The notes under the pieces were generated by a model. The model searched no databases, was not told the origin of the DNA, and saw only the letters and a list, made by a program, of their open reading frames with translations. From NCBI GenBank assembly GCA_027922465.2, contig BQMF02000376.1, positions 248,001 to 312,000 on the forward strand: a stretch of 64,000 nt of DNA, given 5' to 3'. Position 1 is the stretch's first letter. Every line of letters starts with the position of its first letter. The stretch comes from Turritopsis dohrnii. Taxonomy: Eukaryota > Cnidaria > Hydrozoa > Anthoathecata > Oceaniidae. A program made the translations under genes and the position numbers. Shown here piece by piece: positions 22,169 through 32,478 of the stretch.

Positions 22169-23639
22169 CCCATTAGGTACCCGTGTTGCCTGAGGGCAAC
22201 AAAACTTTGTAGGTGCATTACAGATAGTTTTCAGTACATTGGGCTCAAGTAACTACATCTATGTAATGGTCATATTGTGTTCTGTCAAAATCTACTGTGT
22301 ATTTGACGATATTGAAATCTTCCTAGCAACAAGAACTAGCAGTTGCTAGGGAAATTTGAAATTTTCTTCGTGTTGCCAGTTTGCAACAGAAATTGTTTTA
22401 ACGATGAAAATGCTGATCTTGAATTGGAGATTCTATATCTTGGTTCAATTCTCCAATACTTAAAGTGCATCTTTATAAAAAATTCCATACAAAATGGGTT
22501 ACGTCAAAGGCTACAATCATAATTGAAAGTTGAAGTTGCATTTGGGCAACGCGAGGAGTGTTGCTCAAAAGTAACAATTAATAAAACTTTCCAAACTTGT
22601 CGTATTAGCATATTTAGAAGCCACAAATTGCATAACTTGCTGCTTTTAATCATCCTATATAACAGCCTCATGTTTTAGGATGCATTTAATGGTTTTTTTC
22701 TGAACGATCAAATGGATCAATCATTAGCTGCTTACCGCCCATGTATAAGAAATAGAAAGTGGTACTGGCCTATATTTGTGTATTGTCTTCAGGTCAGTTT
22801 GTACAATTCCTGGATATTGTACAGACTGTTAGAGAAGGAGTGCACTCTTCTAGAGCATCTGTATGTGTTATCGCCACCAGTTACCTGAAAAACCACTCTT
22901 ATCAAAAGCGTATTGTTAAATCAACCGAGGCAAGATTTTTTAACAGTCGTGTAGCAAAACGAGTCCCTCAGGAAATACGTTTTAATGGTATCAATCACTT
23001 ACTGGGACTATTTGACCAATTTTTCTTATTTAGGCAGTTCACTTATAATTTTTCCAAAATAATTTCCTTTCAGCACAAAGATTTTTTTATTAATTTAAAA
23101 AAAAATATTCATATCTAGGATAATGCTTCTTTATATTCATAGAAAATATCATGTTCCAATTGTTCGATTGATTTATATCGCCCTGTGTTGCTCCAGGGCA
23201 ACATTAAGGGGTTAAATAAGTGGCAGCTAGTTTATCCCTTCAATTATTTTATCCTCTAAATGAACTAAAACTTGAAAAGGACTGAACAAATGATTTAATT
23301 GTAGTTTCTGCTTGACACCCCGCGTTGCCCGCAGGCAACACTATAAAGATCACGAATTTGCACTAATTGAATTTTGAGTAATTGTTACTGAGTTGCATAT
23401 AATAAAATGCACTATGCACAGTAATATTCAAATATCATAAAGAGAAGATACATGTGTTTGCCAAAAGTTGCCTTTAGGCAACAGTCCCTGTGTTGCCTCA
23501 GGGCAACTTGAAAATTTAGGCACTTACACTGTGCGTAGAAAAATGGGACCAGCGAATAAACTGGTTTCAGGATAAAACTAGATGAATACTCAAATGACTA
23601 ATATAAACACATAAATCCCTTTTCATGGTACCTAATGGG
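22169..23639. mobile_element. Non-autonomous piggyBac element with TTAA ends
   Basis: CCCATTAGGTACC starts at 22169 and its exact inverse ends at 23639. TTAA flanks both sides (22165-22168 and 23640-23643), the hallmark of piggyBac insertion. The element is 1,471 bp. A palindromic motif GTTGCC...GGCAAC recurs at least seven times, clustered near both ends (about 22186, 22372, 22536, 23187, 23323, 23468, 23493). The interior retains only the C-terminal part of the transposase. Confidence 0.9.
22700..23015 (+). pseudogene. piggyBac transposase C-terminal remnant
   Basis: One frame reads DQMDQSLAAYRPCIRNRKWY followed by WPIFVYCLQVSLYNSWILYR. That is the conserved segment containing the last catalytic aspartate and the membrane-like tryptophan-rich stretch of piggyBac transposases (DDE_Tnp_1_7). 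The continuation (SYLKNHSYQKRIVKSTEARF, KRVPQEIRFNGINH) is in a different frame, so one frameshift separates them. The N-terminal two thirds are missing. Confidence 0.85.
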
Positions 23640-23643
23640 TTAA

Positions 23644-23705
23644 GGGAAGAAATTTTTGCGGGAATTTAATTTCGCGAATCGAAAAAAATGGATTTTTTGC
23701 GAGAA
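23644..23705. repeat. Fragment of the GGGAAGAA/TTTCGCG small element
   Basis: GGGAAGAAATTTTTGCGG and AATTTAATTTCGCGAAT match the sequence on both sides of the hAT-like insertion at 13.07 and 16.75 kb. It lies immediately after the piggyBac TTAA. Confidence 0.5.
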
Positions 23706-24459
23706 TTTATGATTATGATCATAATTATTCTGATGCAGAATTAACACTTACTTATTGATATCTAAACGTAACACCCTAAACCCCGAGAGACCCTACCCTA
23801 GCCCTCTAACCTTAACCTGTTGTGTTGATTTTTTTGAGACTCAGTTCAGGTACATAATCAGCATGGAATTCTGCATTAGAATCATGAATAATATTAGAGA
23901 GGTACGAAAGTGCATCATAGTGCCGAATAAATTTATTTTTAAACTATATATAGCGAATTTTTACAATAATGTTGAGATACGTACACTAATATGGTGGAAA
24001 TATTCTTTCTTGGAGGAAAACAAACTGCACAAAAGCTTTATGAAGGTCATTTAAATTATATAGGTGAGTATTCTGTTTCCCCGAAAGTCAAGCAGCCGAC
24101 CACACCACTGGACTCTTTTTGTCGGTAGAATAGGAAAGAAATACCACATAACAAAAAGAGGAAAAAACAAAATATCTCCCGCCATTTCCGCTTTGGGTTT
24201 GTATTTGTGCTAAATTACACGAATCTAGTTGGTCGTAGATTAACGCCATATCCGCCCTATACCAAAAACATAAAATATCAATAAGGTTTGCGGAGTGGGT
24301 GCGTGGGTGGAATCACCCGTTCGCCAGCGAAAATATACAATGCGTGAAAGCCTGATATTCATTCAACAAATTCCGACGAGCGAGTTGAATGCATGAATAC
24401 GCGTCCATAACTGAAAGAATAAATCTCTATTATCGAAAGAGGCCCCACCCACCATGGTG
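23706..24459. other. Gene-free stretch
   Basis: There is a short degenerate CCCTAACC-like run at about 23770-23820. 24150-24450 is somewhat GC-richer and may be an old repeat. No gene is supported. Confidence 0.45.
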
Positions 24460-24468
24460 GTTGTGGTC

Positions 24469-25814
24469 ATAGAAATACAAAAAGAGATAGAATAACATCG
24501 ATGAAATTTCCTTTGTACCATCCGTGTTGTAATTACTGGTGGCCGTATACAAAGTTGAATTTTAAAAATTTAAAATTTCGCGCTATATATGGAAGTCTAT
24601 TGTTCCCCGTAATAAAAGTCGTAATTCAGATCTCGAGATCTATTGTTAATTTTTCAGAATGTGGGACTTCAGCTAATGTCTTTTTATCAATTCTGCATAA
24701 TTATGAAAATTATTAGAATTATTCAGATGGTAACATAACGAAAAATAAGTTTGTGTTTTACGATTTGACGAGATTAATATTCGTATTCATTGCTTTCTAT
24801 TGATCAACTAAACAAATATGTAAAATCATATTGAAGATTTTGAAATTGATGTTGATATAAATGACGACAATAACATTGACGAAAGTACACTTGACTCTCG
24901 TAATGAACATGTATGTTTTGAAGTGGAAATATTTCTGTTTGAACGAACTCCGGATAAGCTGTCAGCTTTCTGATGAAACAGAGATCATCACTGCTTTGTC
25001 GTAAATATGCCTTGATATATATAAATGGCATTAAAAACATATTTATGTATAAAATGTATATTCCGACTGCCTAAAATTGGAGAAATATACTTCAACTTTT
25101 TTTTCTGGAAGGTTTCCGTAAAAGTATAGCAAATATCTTTATAATCTGGTTTGGCAGAAACATAACTTTTTTCTCACTCAATCTCTGCACAATAGAAGAT
25201 TGTTTTTACAAACTTAAAAATATACAGCTGTGCACGTGTGCTATTATTATGTACCAGAGATTTTGATTGGTAGATTTATTTTTTCGGCGTGATAATTATT
25301 CGCCGACAATTAAGAAAGTGTAAACAATATTTATGACCATAATTAAGAGGACGCCAATTAGTTTCAGTCCCGATCCTTACACCACAACATTCTATATTCC
25401 TTAGGAGGTCGTACTAGTGAAAACAACTTGAAAACGCTTTTAGTTCGTAAAATAATGAAACAAACGTCCGAGTATGTGAAATGAAAAGTCGAAAATATGT
25501 TTTTCATTATAGCATAAAAACGAAAAAACGAATTCAGTTCCGATTTTCTAAAAAAAGTAGCTTTTAGAAGCCCTAATAGCATAGCATGTTTGTTTTTACG
25601 AATAAACTTGTTAAGTATACTCGTTTTTGATTTAAAATTTTCGGTTTTTACTTCAAATTTTACCGAGTAGTTAAAAAATAATAAACATTGCATAAAAGAG
25701 AATGAGGCGAGGCAACACGCATGGATTCTCATTGTTTGAAAATTGAATAGAAATTTGAATAGAGCTAAGGTGAGCTAAAGTTTGATGTTATTCTATCTCT
25801 TTTCGTATTTCTAT
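24469..25814. mobile_element. Mutator-like non-autonomous element with 9-bp TSD
   Basis: Inverted ends of about 31 bp with one mismatch begin ATAGAAATAC (24469-24499 and 25784-25814). GTTGTGGTC occurs directly outside both ends (24460-24468 and 25815-25823), a 9-bp target duplication as made by Mutator-like elements. The interior has no recognisable protein; the minus-strand frame at 25364-25732 resembles nothing I know. Mobilisation in trans is likely. Confidence 0.8.
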
Positions 25815-25823
25815 GTTGTGGTC

Positions 25824-27269
25824 GATTGGCCAAGAAAATACTAGCTCTGGATTGCCTATAAAAGCACTCAAAATCTATAATTTCAACATGATTTTCAATT
25901 TTTAGGAAAGGTAAAAACAAATTTCTCATAATTGACAAAAAAGTTGGTGGGGCTCAAGCCCCCAAACCCCCACTGTGCTCCCTTGCCTCGTTTGCCTCGT
26001 AGAAAAAACACGACTTCAAAAGTCAGTTTTAAATGCGTTTTTGACACCACATAAAAAAGCAGTTTTTTTGCAAAACCATAAAGACACCAAAAAAAGAGGT
26101 TTCAAAAACGTTTTGTGCCGGCTGGCTTATGCAAATCTTGGAAGAAGAATCGCACGAGTACATCTCAACTAAGGCATGTACATCAGTCCAAATAGATCCA
26201 CATGTTGCATTAGTAAGAGATTCGGCCGGCGAGGTAAACCATGTGCTCGCAAATTTCACAGAGACATGAAGACTGAATATCCTTATATCCTTATTAAAAA
26301 TGTACTTCTTATGCATCTTCAGGAATCTGGTATGATTGCCGAAATGTCAATACTGCTAGTTCCATGATCATTTAGTTCCAATCAACTTTTACTACTTTAG
26401 TCAGTTTCAAATTTTCAATTTCTCCAAGTTCCCAACCAAGTACAAGATTCCAATTCCGTTCGCAGTCTTTTGCCAGTATCTTTTGAAAATTATATTTTAT
26501 ACGGTATATTTTTTTATAATAAATTATTTCTTTATTTAAATATGCTTATTTTAATAGGACGAATAGCCATTGTGAAATATGGAAGTGCCTGAAAGATAAT
26601 TAATAATAAAATAAAAATAATAATAATAAATTTGATGTGGTAATTTGATGAAGATTATCAGAAATTGCCGCATAGCAATTTTCAGTTATGAAAAACTTAA
26701 TATCAAGTAATGTCACAATATAAAAAGTCAAAACAAGGTCAGGTTTGATGGTCTGATAACGTGTCTTCCGGGATTTGATTTTGCGAATGTGGGATGGAGA
26801 TAGAAAAGAGAAGGAAAACAAAATATTTTATGAATCAATCATTTCCAGTTTTTTTTTGCATAAGTACAGATTCAAAAACATTTCTGACACTCATAGTGGC
26901 AAAAAGAGCATGAATAAAAATGATCTAAAAAAATAGCTTTTTCAAAAGTATAAAGAAGTACTAGGAAGTAAAACCAACAAGAAATACGTAACAGGCATCT
27001 TCTAAACTTTTCCAAAATGTTCAGGTAACTTAACCCAGATACAATGAACAACATCCAGTGTGTGGAAATAAAAACAGTTAAGAGTGGATCAAAATACAAC
27101 ACCAAGTTGAATAAACATGGCTTACTACAGTTTTTTTCTTTTTCCTCACAGAAACACAATGTTCAGAAGCTTTGATCTGAATTTAAATTTTCAAAGGTAT
27201 CAACAAGCAATATTATCATCTATAAATGTTCAACTTACAATGTTATCGTAAAGCCGAATGTTCTAGCCG
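25824..27269. other. Gene-free stretch
   Basis: Short frames around 26029-26367 on both strands have no family resemblance. There is an AATAAT-rich run near 26600-26630. I see no exon with consistent flanking splice sites that I would defend. Confidence 0.45.
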
Positions 27270-27274
27270 AACAT

Positions 27275-27665
27275 TTGTAGTAAACGCCGCCCTCTAATAA
27301 ACGCCGCCTTCCAATAAACACCGCATATTGAAAAGGGCCGTTTATTAGAAAACAGGCTAAACAAGAATTGGTTTAATAGCTAATAGTTTTATTTGTTTTT
27401 TATCAACAAATTCTTTCACGTTTGCATGAATATTTTGATGTGTAAGTAATTGCCATAAAACTTGCGACAGTGAAATTGCTCTTCTTTGACATTTTTGTGT
27501 ACATAGGTTTTCTTTCTGTAAAACATTTTCGCACAATCTTTTGTAACCTTTTTAAGGATAAGGAAGCATTATTGTTTAAGTTTTCCTCTGTCCAATTTTT
27601 CATTTTGTAATAAACGCCGCTCTCTAATGAACACCACCCTCTATTAAACGCCGCATCTAAAAACT
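27275..27665. repeat. AAACGCCGC repeat clusters, probable ends of a small element
   Basis: Two clusters of the motif TAATAAACGCCGC (about 27288-27355 and 27608-27655) point in the same direction and bracket about 250 bp of AT-rich sequence. Such arrays mark non-autonomous DNA elements in several invertebrate genomes. I could not identify terminal repeats or a target duplication. Confidence 0.5.
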
Positions 27666-27671
27666 GGAATT

Positions 27672-28530
27672 TTATTTATCTAGCGGTACGAGTCGGGAAG
27701 GCATCAGTGCTGTGAGGGAGTTGTCGGTTACTTCCGTTGTACATAGAGAACGTATCACAGTCGCAATGGTCGTGCGAAGATCACTTCCGGCAACCACGGC
27801 AACTGACTTCTCGAGAAGTCAGTATCTGGCACCATGCATCTGCTTTAATTCCAGATGGGCCAGATCCATTCCAGATGGGCCAGATCCACATTTTGTTAGT
27901 TGCGCTGCTTTGAAAATGACGTCTTCGCCTATGACGTCATAAATTATTGGTTCGACAGTTGGGTTCGTGTTCTTGGCTGTTGGGTGTTTACCCTTAAGTG
28001 AGCTGATTGTTTCGTCGTCCAATATACCTCCGTGCATGTTGTTTGCTAGCAGCTTTATAGCCCCATTCACGTGTCATTTCTGCGTTAAGTCACGGAACTT
28101 TCTGGATAACGTAGTCAGGTCTTTTTTCGATGTTGGTTTAGGCAGTTGCGTCTGTAGCGTATCAGCTTCTCGAAGAAGTTGCATGAATTCACCGTCGTTC
28201 CATAATTTGAAGCGTCTCTTGAGTGCCTCCACATGATCTTTGCTCTTCGATGATTTAGATGGTTTTTGGAGCAGCAGTGCCGGCATGATGTTGATCGCAG
28301 TCATTGCAATTTCACGTAACGGTGTCTTTTCGATCCACGCGTTTAACAACCGGGTGATTCCCCGAATGTATTCTTTCCCTGCTGTGCCTTATGAAGCATG
28401 GATATGTTGCGTTTCCAATAGACGATCCTCTCATAGCATCGATTGATAGTTTGATTGCCATCGGCCGGTTCCACAGCTACTGGTGGCGGTCTCCCAACTT
28501 CATCTGGTGGAGGTGCTTCTTGCAATCAGA
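27672..28530 (-). pseudogene. Retroelement fragment upstream of an RT domain, broken
   Basis: Minus-strand frames at 28343-28525, 28074-28349 and 27819-28070 continue one another across one frameshift and one stop. Readable segments are YERIVYWKRNISMLHKA, MPALLLQKPSKSSKSKDHVE, ALKRRFKLWNDGEFMQLL, NGAIKLLANNMHGGIL and TKCGSGPSG, then DLRTTIATVIRSLCTTEVTD ending in SRLVPLDK. This order matches the region just before the RT palm of a common invertebrate retroelement family, as I remember it. A small duplication of GATGGGCCAGATCCA at about 27853-27890 disrupts the frame after GPSG. The RT catalytic core is missing. Confidence 0.65.
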
Positions 28531-28676
28531 AACGCTGGTGTTGCGTGAGTCCTCTTTGACTCTTAAAAATTCTTTGACAATTTATGCATTTTACCTCGTT
28601 ATTGTTTTGGCGATTGTTGTTTTCTTCAGGTGCGGTAGCTACGTTATCTTCTTCTATAGTTCACTTGATTTCACAG

Positions 28677-28722
28677 CAAAGTTGGTTGGTTGGTTGGTTG
28701 GTTGGTTGGTTGGTTGGTTGGT
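28677..28722. repeat. (TTGG)n microsatellite
   Basis: Eleven or so perfect GGTT repeats. They make a spurious leucine/valine/glycine/tryptophan run in the overlapping frames. Confidence 0.95.
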
Positions 28723-28725
28723 GCG

Positions 28726-30173
28726 CTGGACCGTTTTTTTTTTTACAATGTTTACATTCAGTTTGCGTCGTATTTCATTCCAGTAGTTCAATTTACTTTT
28801 CTTCTTTAACTGTCAAAATCAATGAATACCTCTGACGCATATCAAATATTTCCATATTGTGTGTGAGGTGTCCACCGAAGTATTTCGTAATCTTTGATTT
28901 TGTTTTGGTTTCACGCCGTTGTTTTCTTTTTTCTTTTTATAACCTTTCATTAACTCTTCGAGAGAGTGGTACACTGGAGGAGGACTATGTCACTGAACTC
29001 TTCGAGAGAGTGACTCCAATACTATATGTCCCAAAAAGTGACATTTCCCATTAATTAGCATAGACGCTATGTATCGCATTTCTTTTTTTGAAAAAAGCAG
29101 ATTATGCAAACGAGTTGATAAGGATAGTAGATGTGACAAATGATATAATTCAGGGATGCTTGACCAGGGATGACGAAAGATTTTTAGATCAATCATTTTT
29201 CATTTTTTAAGAACTAAGGCCGACTGTCACCCGTAGCTCATATTGTTCTAGTTTGGCGAAAAGAAACTATGTTTATCACCGTTAAAACATGCTTATAATA
29301 CAACTTGACACGATGCTTCGAATATACAGGGCTTCAAATGTTCCGAGATGTTTTATAAAGTTTTACTGCTTCAAAGTGACGATAAGTAGCTCCTATTTCA
29401 TGGTCATGCCATATATGGATGAACACACAGAACGTATGTCGCAATATATCTTCCAAAAGTTTTACAAAATGGAAGTGATGGTGTTTGATAAGCGTATTTA
29501 CCCAACCTCGAACAGGCAAGAGACCCTGGGTTCGAGGTTGCGTATTCACCAGGAGGTTGACTGACGTAGCAAGCTTAGAGAAAATTCAGTTTTAGAAAAT
29601 AATTTAAAACGTTTTTGCGTGCACCTTAAATAATTCAAAAAGCAGAATTTCAAACAAAATAGCCATAAATGGATAAATTATGTTTCCAGTGTTTTCAATA
29701 ATTCAACATGATCACGTAGATAAAAAGAAAGCGCCTTCAACGTGTTTGTAACCACAACTTGTCGTCATACAAGCAATGATGGAAACCTTGACGCGATTAA
29801 TGTCTACTTTGACAGACGGGCGGAAAGATTCTGATAAGGTAATACGCCATGATACGTGGTAGCAATAACATTCATTCCACACGATCAAAATGTTTCCAAA
29901 CCACATATGGTACTTAACAAAACAGTTCGTAAAAGACATCATTGAAATCTTTGAAATTTCTTTACCTTTATCAGGGATATGTTCCTTTATGTAGAAAATT
30001 GGTCTATTTTTAAAAGCACTTCCTTGAAGTCGTCGTCATACTATAATGTTCATTTATTTCAGAAGTAATCGTCATAAAACAGATATAAAGGGCTTTTGAA
30101 CGGAAGAGAAATTGAACAGATCAATTATTTTGTGGTCATGTATCAAATCGCACACCCTATTGAAAAGTCAACC
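28726..30173. other. Gene-free stretch
   Basis: AACTCTTCGAGAGAGTG occurs twice at about 28953 and 28994. 29503-29545 holds a small palindromic repeat (separate entry). No coding gene recognised. Confidence 0.45.
29503..29545. repeat. Solo palindrome related to the outer ends of the 42-46 kb nest
   Basis: CAACCTCGAAC is followed by AGGCAAGAGACCCTGGG and then TTCGAGGTTG. The same words in inverted orientation form the outermost ends of the nest at 42072 and 46217. It may be a minimal, almost loop-less copy of that family. Confidence 0.55.
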
Positions 30174-30176
30174 TTA

Positions 30177-30605
30177 GGACAGCTTTATACAGCCGCATAA
30201 TCGCCGTGTCAAATTAAATTACTTTAATTCGGGTAAAATTCGACAAAAATGCGACAGTCACTTTATACAGGTTTTGTTGCCGCATATCAAATTCGACATG
30301 ACTTTAGACAGCCGCATAAATGTCGAATAAATTTATCATCGTGTGTTTCTTACACGCTGTCCACTACTTTCATGCACTTTTTTCACGAAGTTCACTCAAA
30401 CTGTTATTAAATTCGACGATTATGCGGCTGTATAAAGTGATGCCGAATTTATGTCGAAGATTGCCGTTTTATTCGACAAACTCTGCTGAACTTAATTCAT
30501 TATGTCGCACTTAATTAAATTTTCACTTTATACAGTCGAATTTACGTCGCATTTAATAAAGAGTTTAATTCGACGCGGCGATTATGCGGCTGTATAAAGC
30601 TGTCC
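30177..30605. mobile_element. Harbinger-like MITE, TTA target duplication
   Basis: A 429-bp element with inverted ends starting GGACAGCTTTATACAGCCGC, identical for about 30 bases. TTA on each side (30174-30176 and 30606-30608) fits the 3-bp target duplication of PIF/Harbinger. The motif TTATACAGCCGCATAA and its variants recur inside. No coding capacity. Confidence 0.75.
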
Positions 30606-30608
30606 TTA

Positions 30609-31016
30609 GATAAAGGACGAAAGAAATTGCACTGCACGTGTTTCAAGTGGGGAGGAAGCATATGATAGTTGTGAAGGTGGAGAGCACAGCAGTAATTAAA
30701 AACATTAAATAGATCAAGTTGGCAAGTTTCTGCTCTTCGTGTGTTAGTCCTGTGAAATCCTTTTGAAAACATGCTCAGGTGTTCTATAAAAACAACCGGA
30801 CCTTTCGTTATCATCTCCATGGTGCAGATTGATAATAACTGCAAGACGTCCACTTGTTGGAGGACTCGGCAATATAACAACAAAGTGATTTACTACAGGC
30901 GATATAACAACAAAGTGATTTACTACAGGAGATTATTGCTCCCAAGTCTAGACTATAACATGTCAAGCATTGTGGGTAGAAGAGGAATAACTTCATATAT
31001 TTCCTATCATTGCCTT
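30609..31016. other. Gene-free stretch with a short duplication
   Basis: A 32-33-bp direct duplication (ATATAACAACAAAGTGAT part) lies at about 30871-30935. Nothing else recognised. Confidence 0.45.
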
Positions 31017-31022
31017 TTTATT
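31017..31022 (-). terminator. Candidate poly(A) signal of the BTG/Tob gene
   Basis: AATAAA on the minus strand, the first I found downstream of the stop at 31960. It implies a 3' UTR of roughly 0.9 kb, as is usual for BTG/Tob mRNAs. No independent support. Confidence 0.3.
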
Positions 31023-31959
31023 AAAATTTCAACATGACATTACAGCCCTGTTCTCTTGATCTATGGTATATATGTACAAATAGCATAGTCTATATATGAG
31101 CATCGAAATCCTATTCACATACCGCATCATGTGAGCATATATACAAACAAGTGGAAAATTCATACTATATACAGTTTTTAGGGAATAAATTTCGTTTACA
31201 ATTCTTATAGAAAAATATAACGACATTCTTCTGTGTTCCGAATTGTAAGCAAGTGTAAGTGCAAAAACAAGAAGAAAATTATTTTGGTGAAGTTCATTCC
31301 GTAAATTACAATTTCTCTTTAGACAACACTTCAAGAGGAGTAAGAAAAGTTTGCTTTCCAAATAAAAAAAACCAACACGGCTTTAACCTCAGTGATAAAG
31401 ACGTACAAGAAATTAAATTTCCTATACGCCCTCCACGAGGAAAACGCCACAGGAGATTTAAATGGAGGTTCAGAAATTAAATTTATAAAGTTGACATACA
31501 TACATACCAAGATGAAATTGGCTCTTAATATTTTATACATATTTAAAAGATCTAATGTACAATAATATGGCTAAAATTTGTAAAAGACTTTGAAATCCTT
31601 TTCATATACCAACAGGGATGAAAGACAGACTTTTTTAGGGTGTGTGTTTCTATAAAAATTATTGTGGGAAATGAAGGAAATTCGTGGAAAAATTATTGCG
31701 AACTCTTTGTCAATTTAATTGCAAAACGTCTTTTTAACCATATAACTTGAATGCACCAATAACGGCAAAAAAATCATTCCTTTACTGGTTTTAAGCAAGC
31801 ACTCTCTCTCTAGCGAGCAATATGAAAGAATCTCCTGTCATGATTCAAAAACAAAAACACTACAAATATAAAAGCAAACATGGCACCAACAAAAAAAAAG
31901 ATCAGTGAAACAGGGAGTAAAGTTTTTTAGTTTGAAGGTAAAGGCATACTCTGTTGAAT
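31023..31959 (-). other. Probable 3' UTR of the BTG/Tob gene
   Basis: AT-rich sequence between the stop codon and the candidate poly(A) signal. I see no convincing frame; those overlapping it are short and unlike known proteins. Confidence 0.35.
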
Positions 31960-32478
31960 TTAAAATTTGTTATTGTTGATTTTTCTGTTATAGTGTAGAC
32001 AAATGGATCCTTCTTCTCCGATTCTGTATGACACCTCACCAGGGTCGATCCAGATGGTTAACTCTTTCGGTAGACAATTAGTAACCCACTCAAAGCCGGA
32101 TAACCGAGCTGATTTTTGTATCAATGATTCGCTCCCATTTTGATTAATTCTCAAACACCTGAATGCACTACCCTTTTCTGGCCGCTCTGGATACCAATGT
32201 CCAGTGTACTCTGATCTTAAATCATGAACTAACTTCTTCTCAAAGTCCTCCAGGTCCATATTCTGTTTTGCAAGTCTGGATTTTTGTATAAAGGACGTTA
32301 TCAAACTCACACCAGCTTCAAGATCATGATCCATGGATAAAGGATCATAGACGTTATTTTCTTTATTATCTTCTGTGGTCACCAGAGATTTATTTTTGGG
32401 TTTTGCACGCTTTTTCGTTTTCATTTGAGTTGATGTTGGGACGATAGTTTTTCTTGCTATTTGAATATTCGGTGTCAT
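31960..32478 (-). CDS. BTG/Tob-family antiproliferative protein, single exon
   Basis: BTG/Tob proteins bind the CCR4-NOT deadenylase through their conserved domain and restrain proliferation (family knowledge). The frame encodes 172 residues. Box A is at residues 91-108 (YTGHWYPERPEKGSAFRC) and box B at about 135-155 (CLPKELTIWIDPGEVSYRIG). The segment KGSAFRCLRIN and the short C-terminus resemble BTG1/2/4 more than the long Tob proteins. An alternative start at Met49 (32334) aligns with the usual BTG N-terminus; the first 48 residues are then a basic extension or 5' UTR. Vertebrate BTG1/2 have an intron in the domain, none is seen here. A retrocopy is possible, but the domain is intact. Confidence 0.85.
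   Translation of the reverse strand: MTPNIQIARKTIVPTSTQMKTKKRAKPKNKSLVTTEDNKENNVYDPLSMDHDLEAGVSLITSFIQKSRLAKQNMDLEDFEKKLVHDLRSEYTGHWYPERPEKGSAFRCLRINQNGSESLIQKSARLSGFEWVTNCLPKELTIWIDPGEVSYRIGEEGSICLHYNRKINNNKF

Noticed and set aside
23765..23825. CCCTAACC-like run as an interstitial telomere
   Set aside because: Too short and degenerate to call a telomeric repeat.
25975..26367. Opposed short frames that might be an exon
   Set aside because: No recognisable protein; a possible GTAAAC donor near 26235 alone is not enough.
29515..29545. GGTTCGAGG, like a tRNA T-arm
   Set aside because: No acceptor, D or anticodon stem can be drawn around it; it is part of a palindromic repeat.
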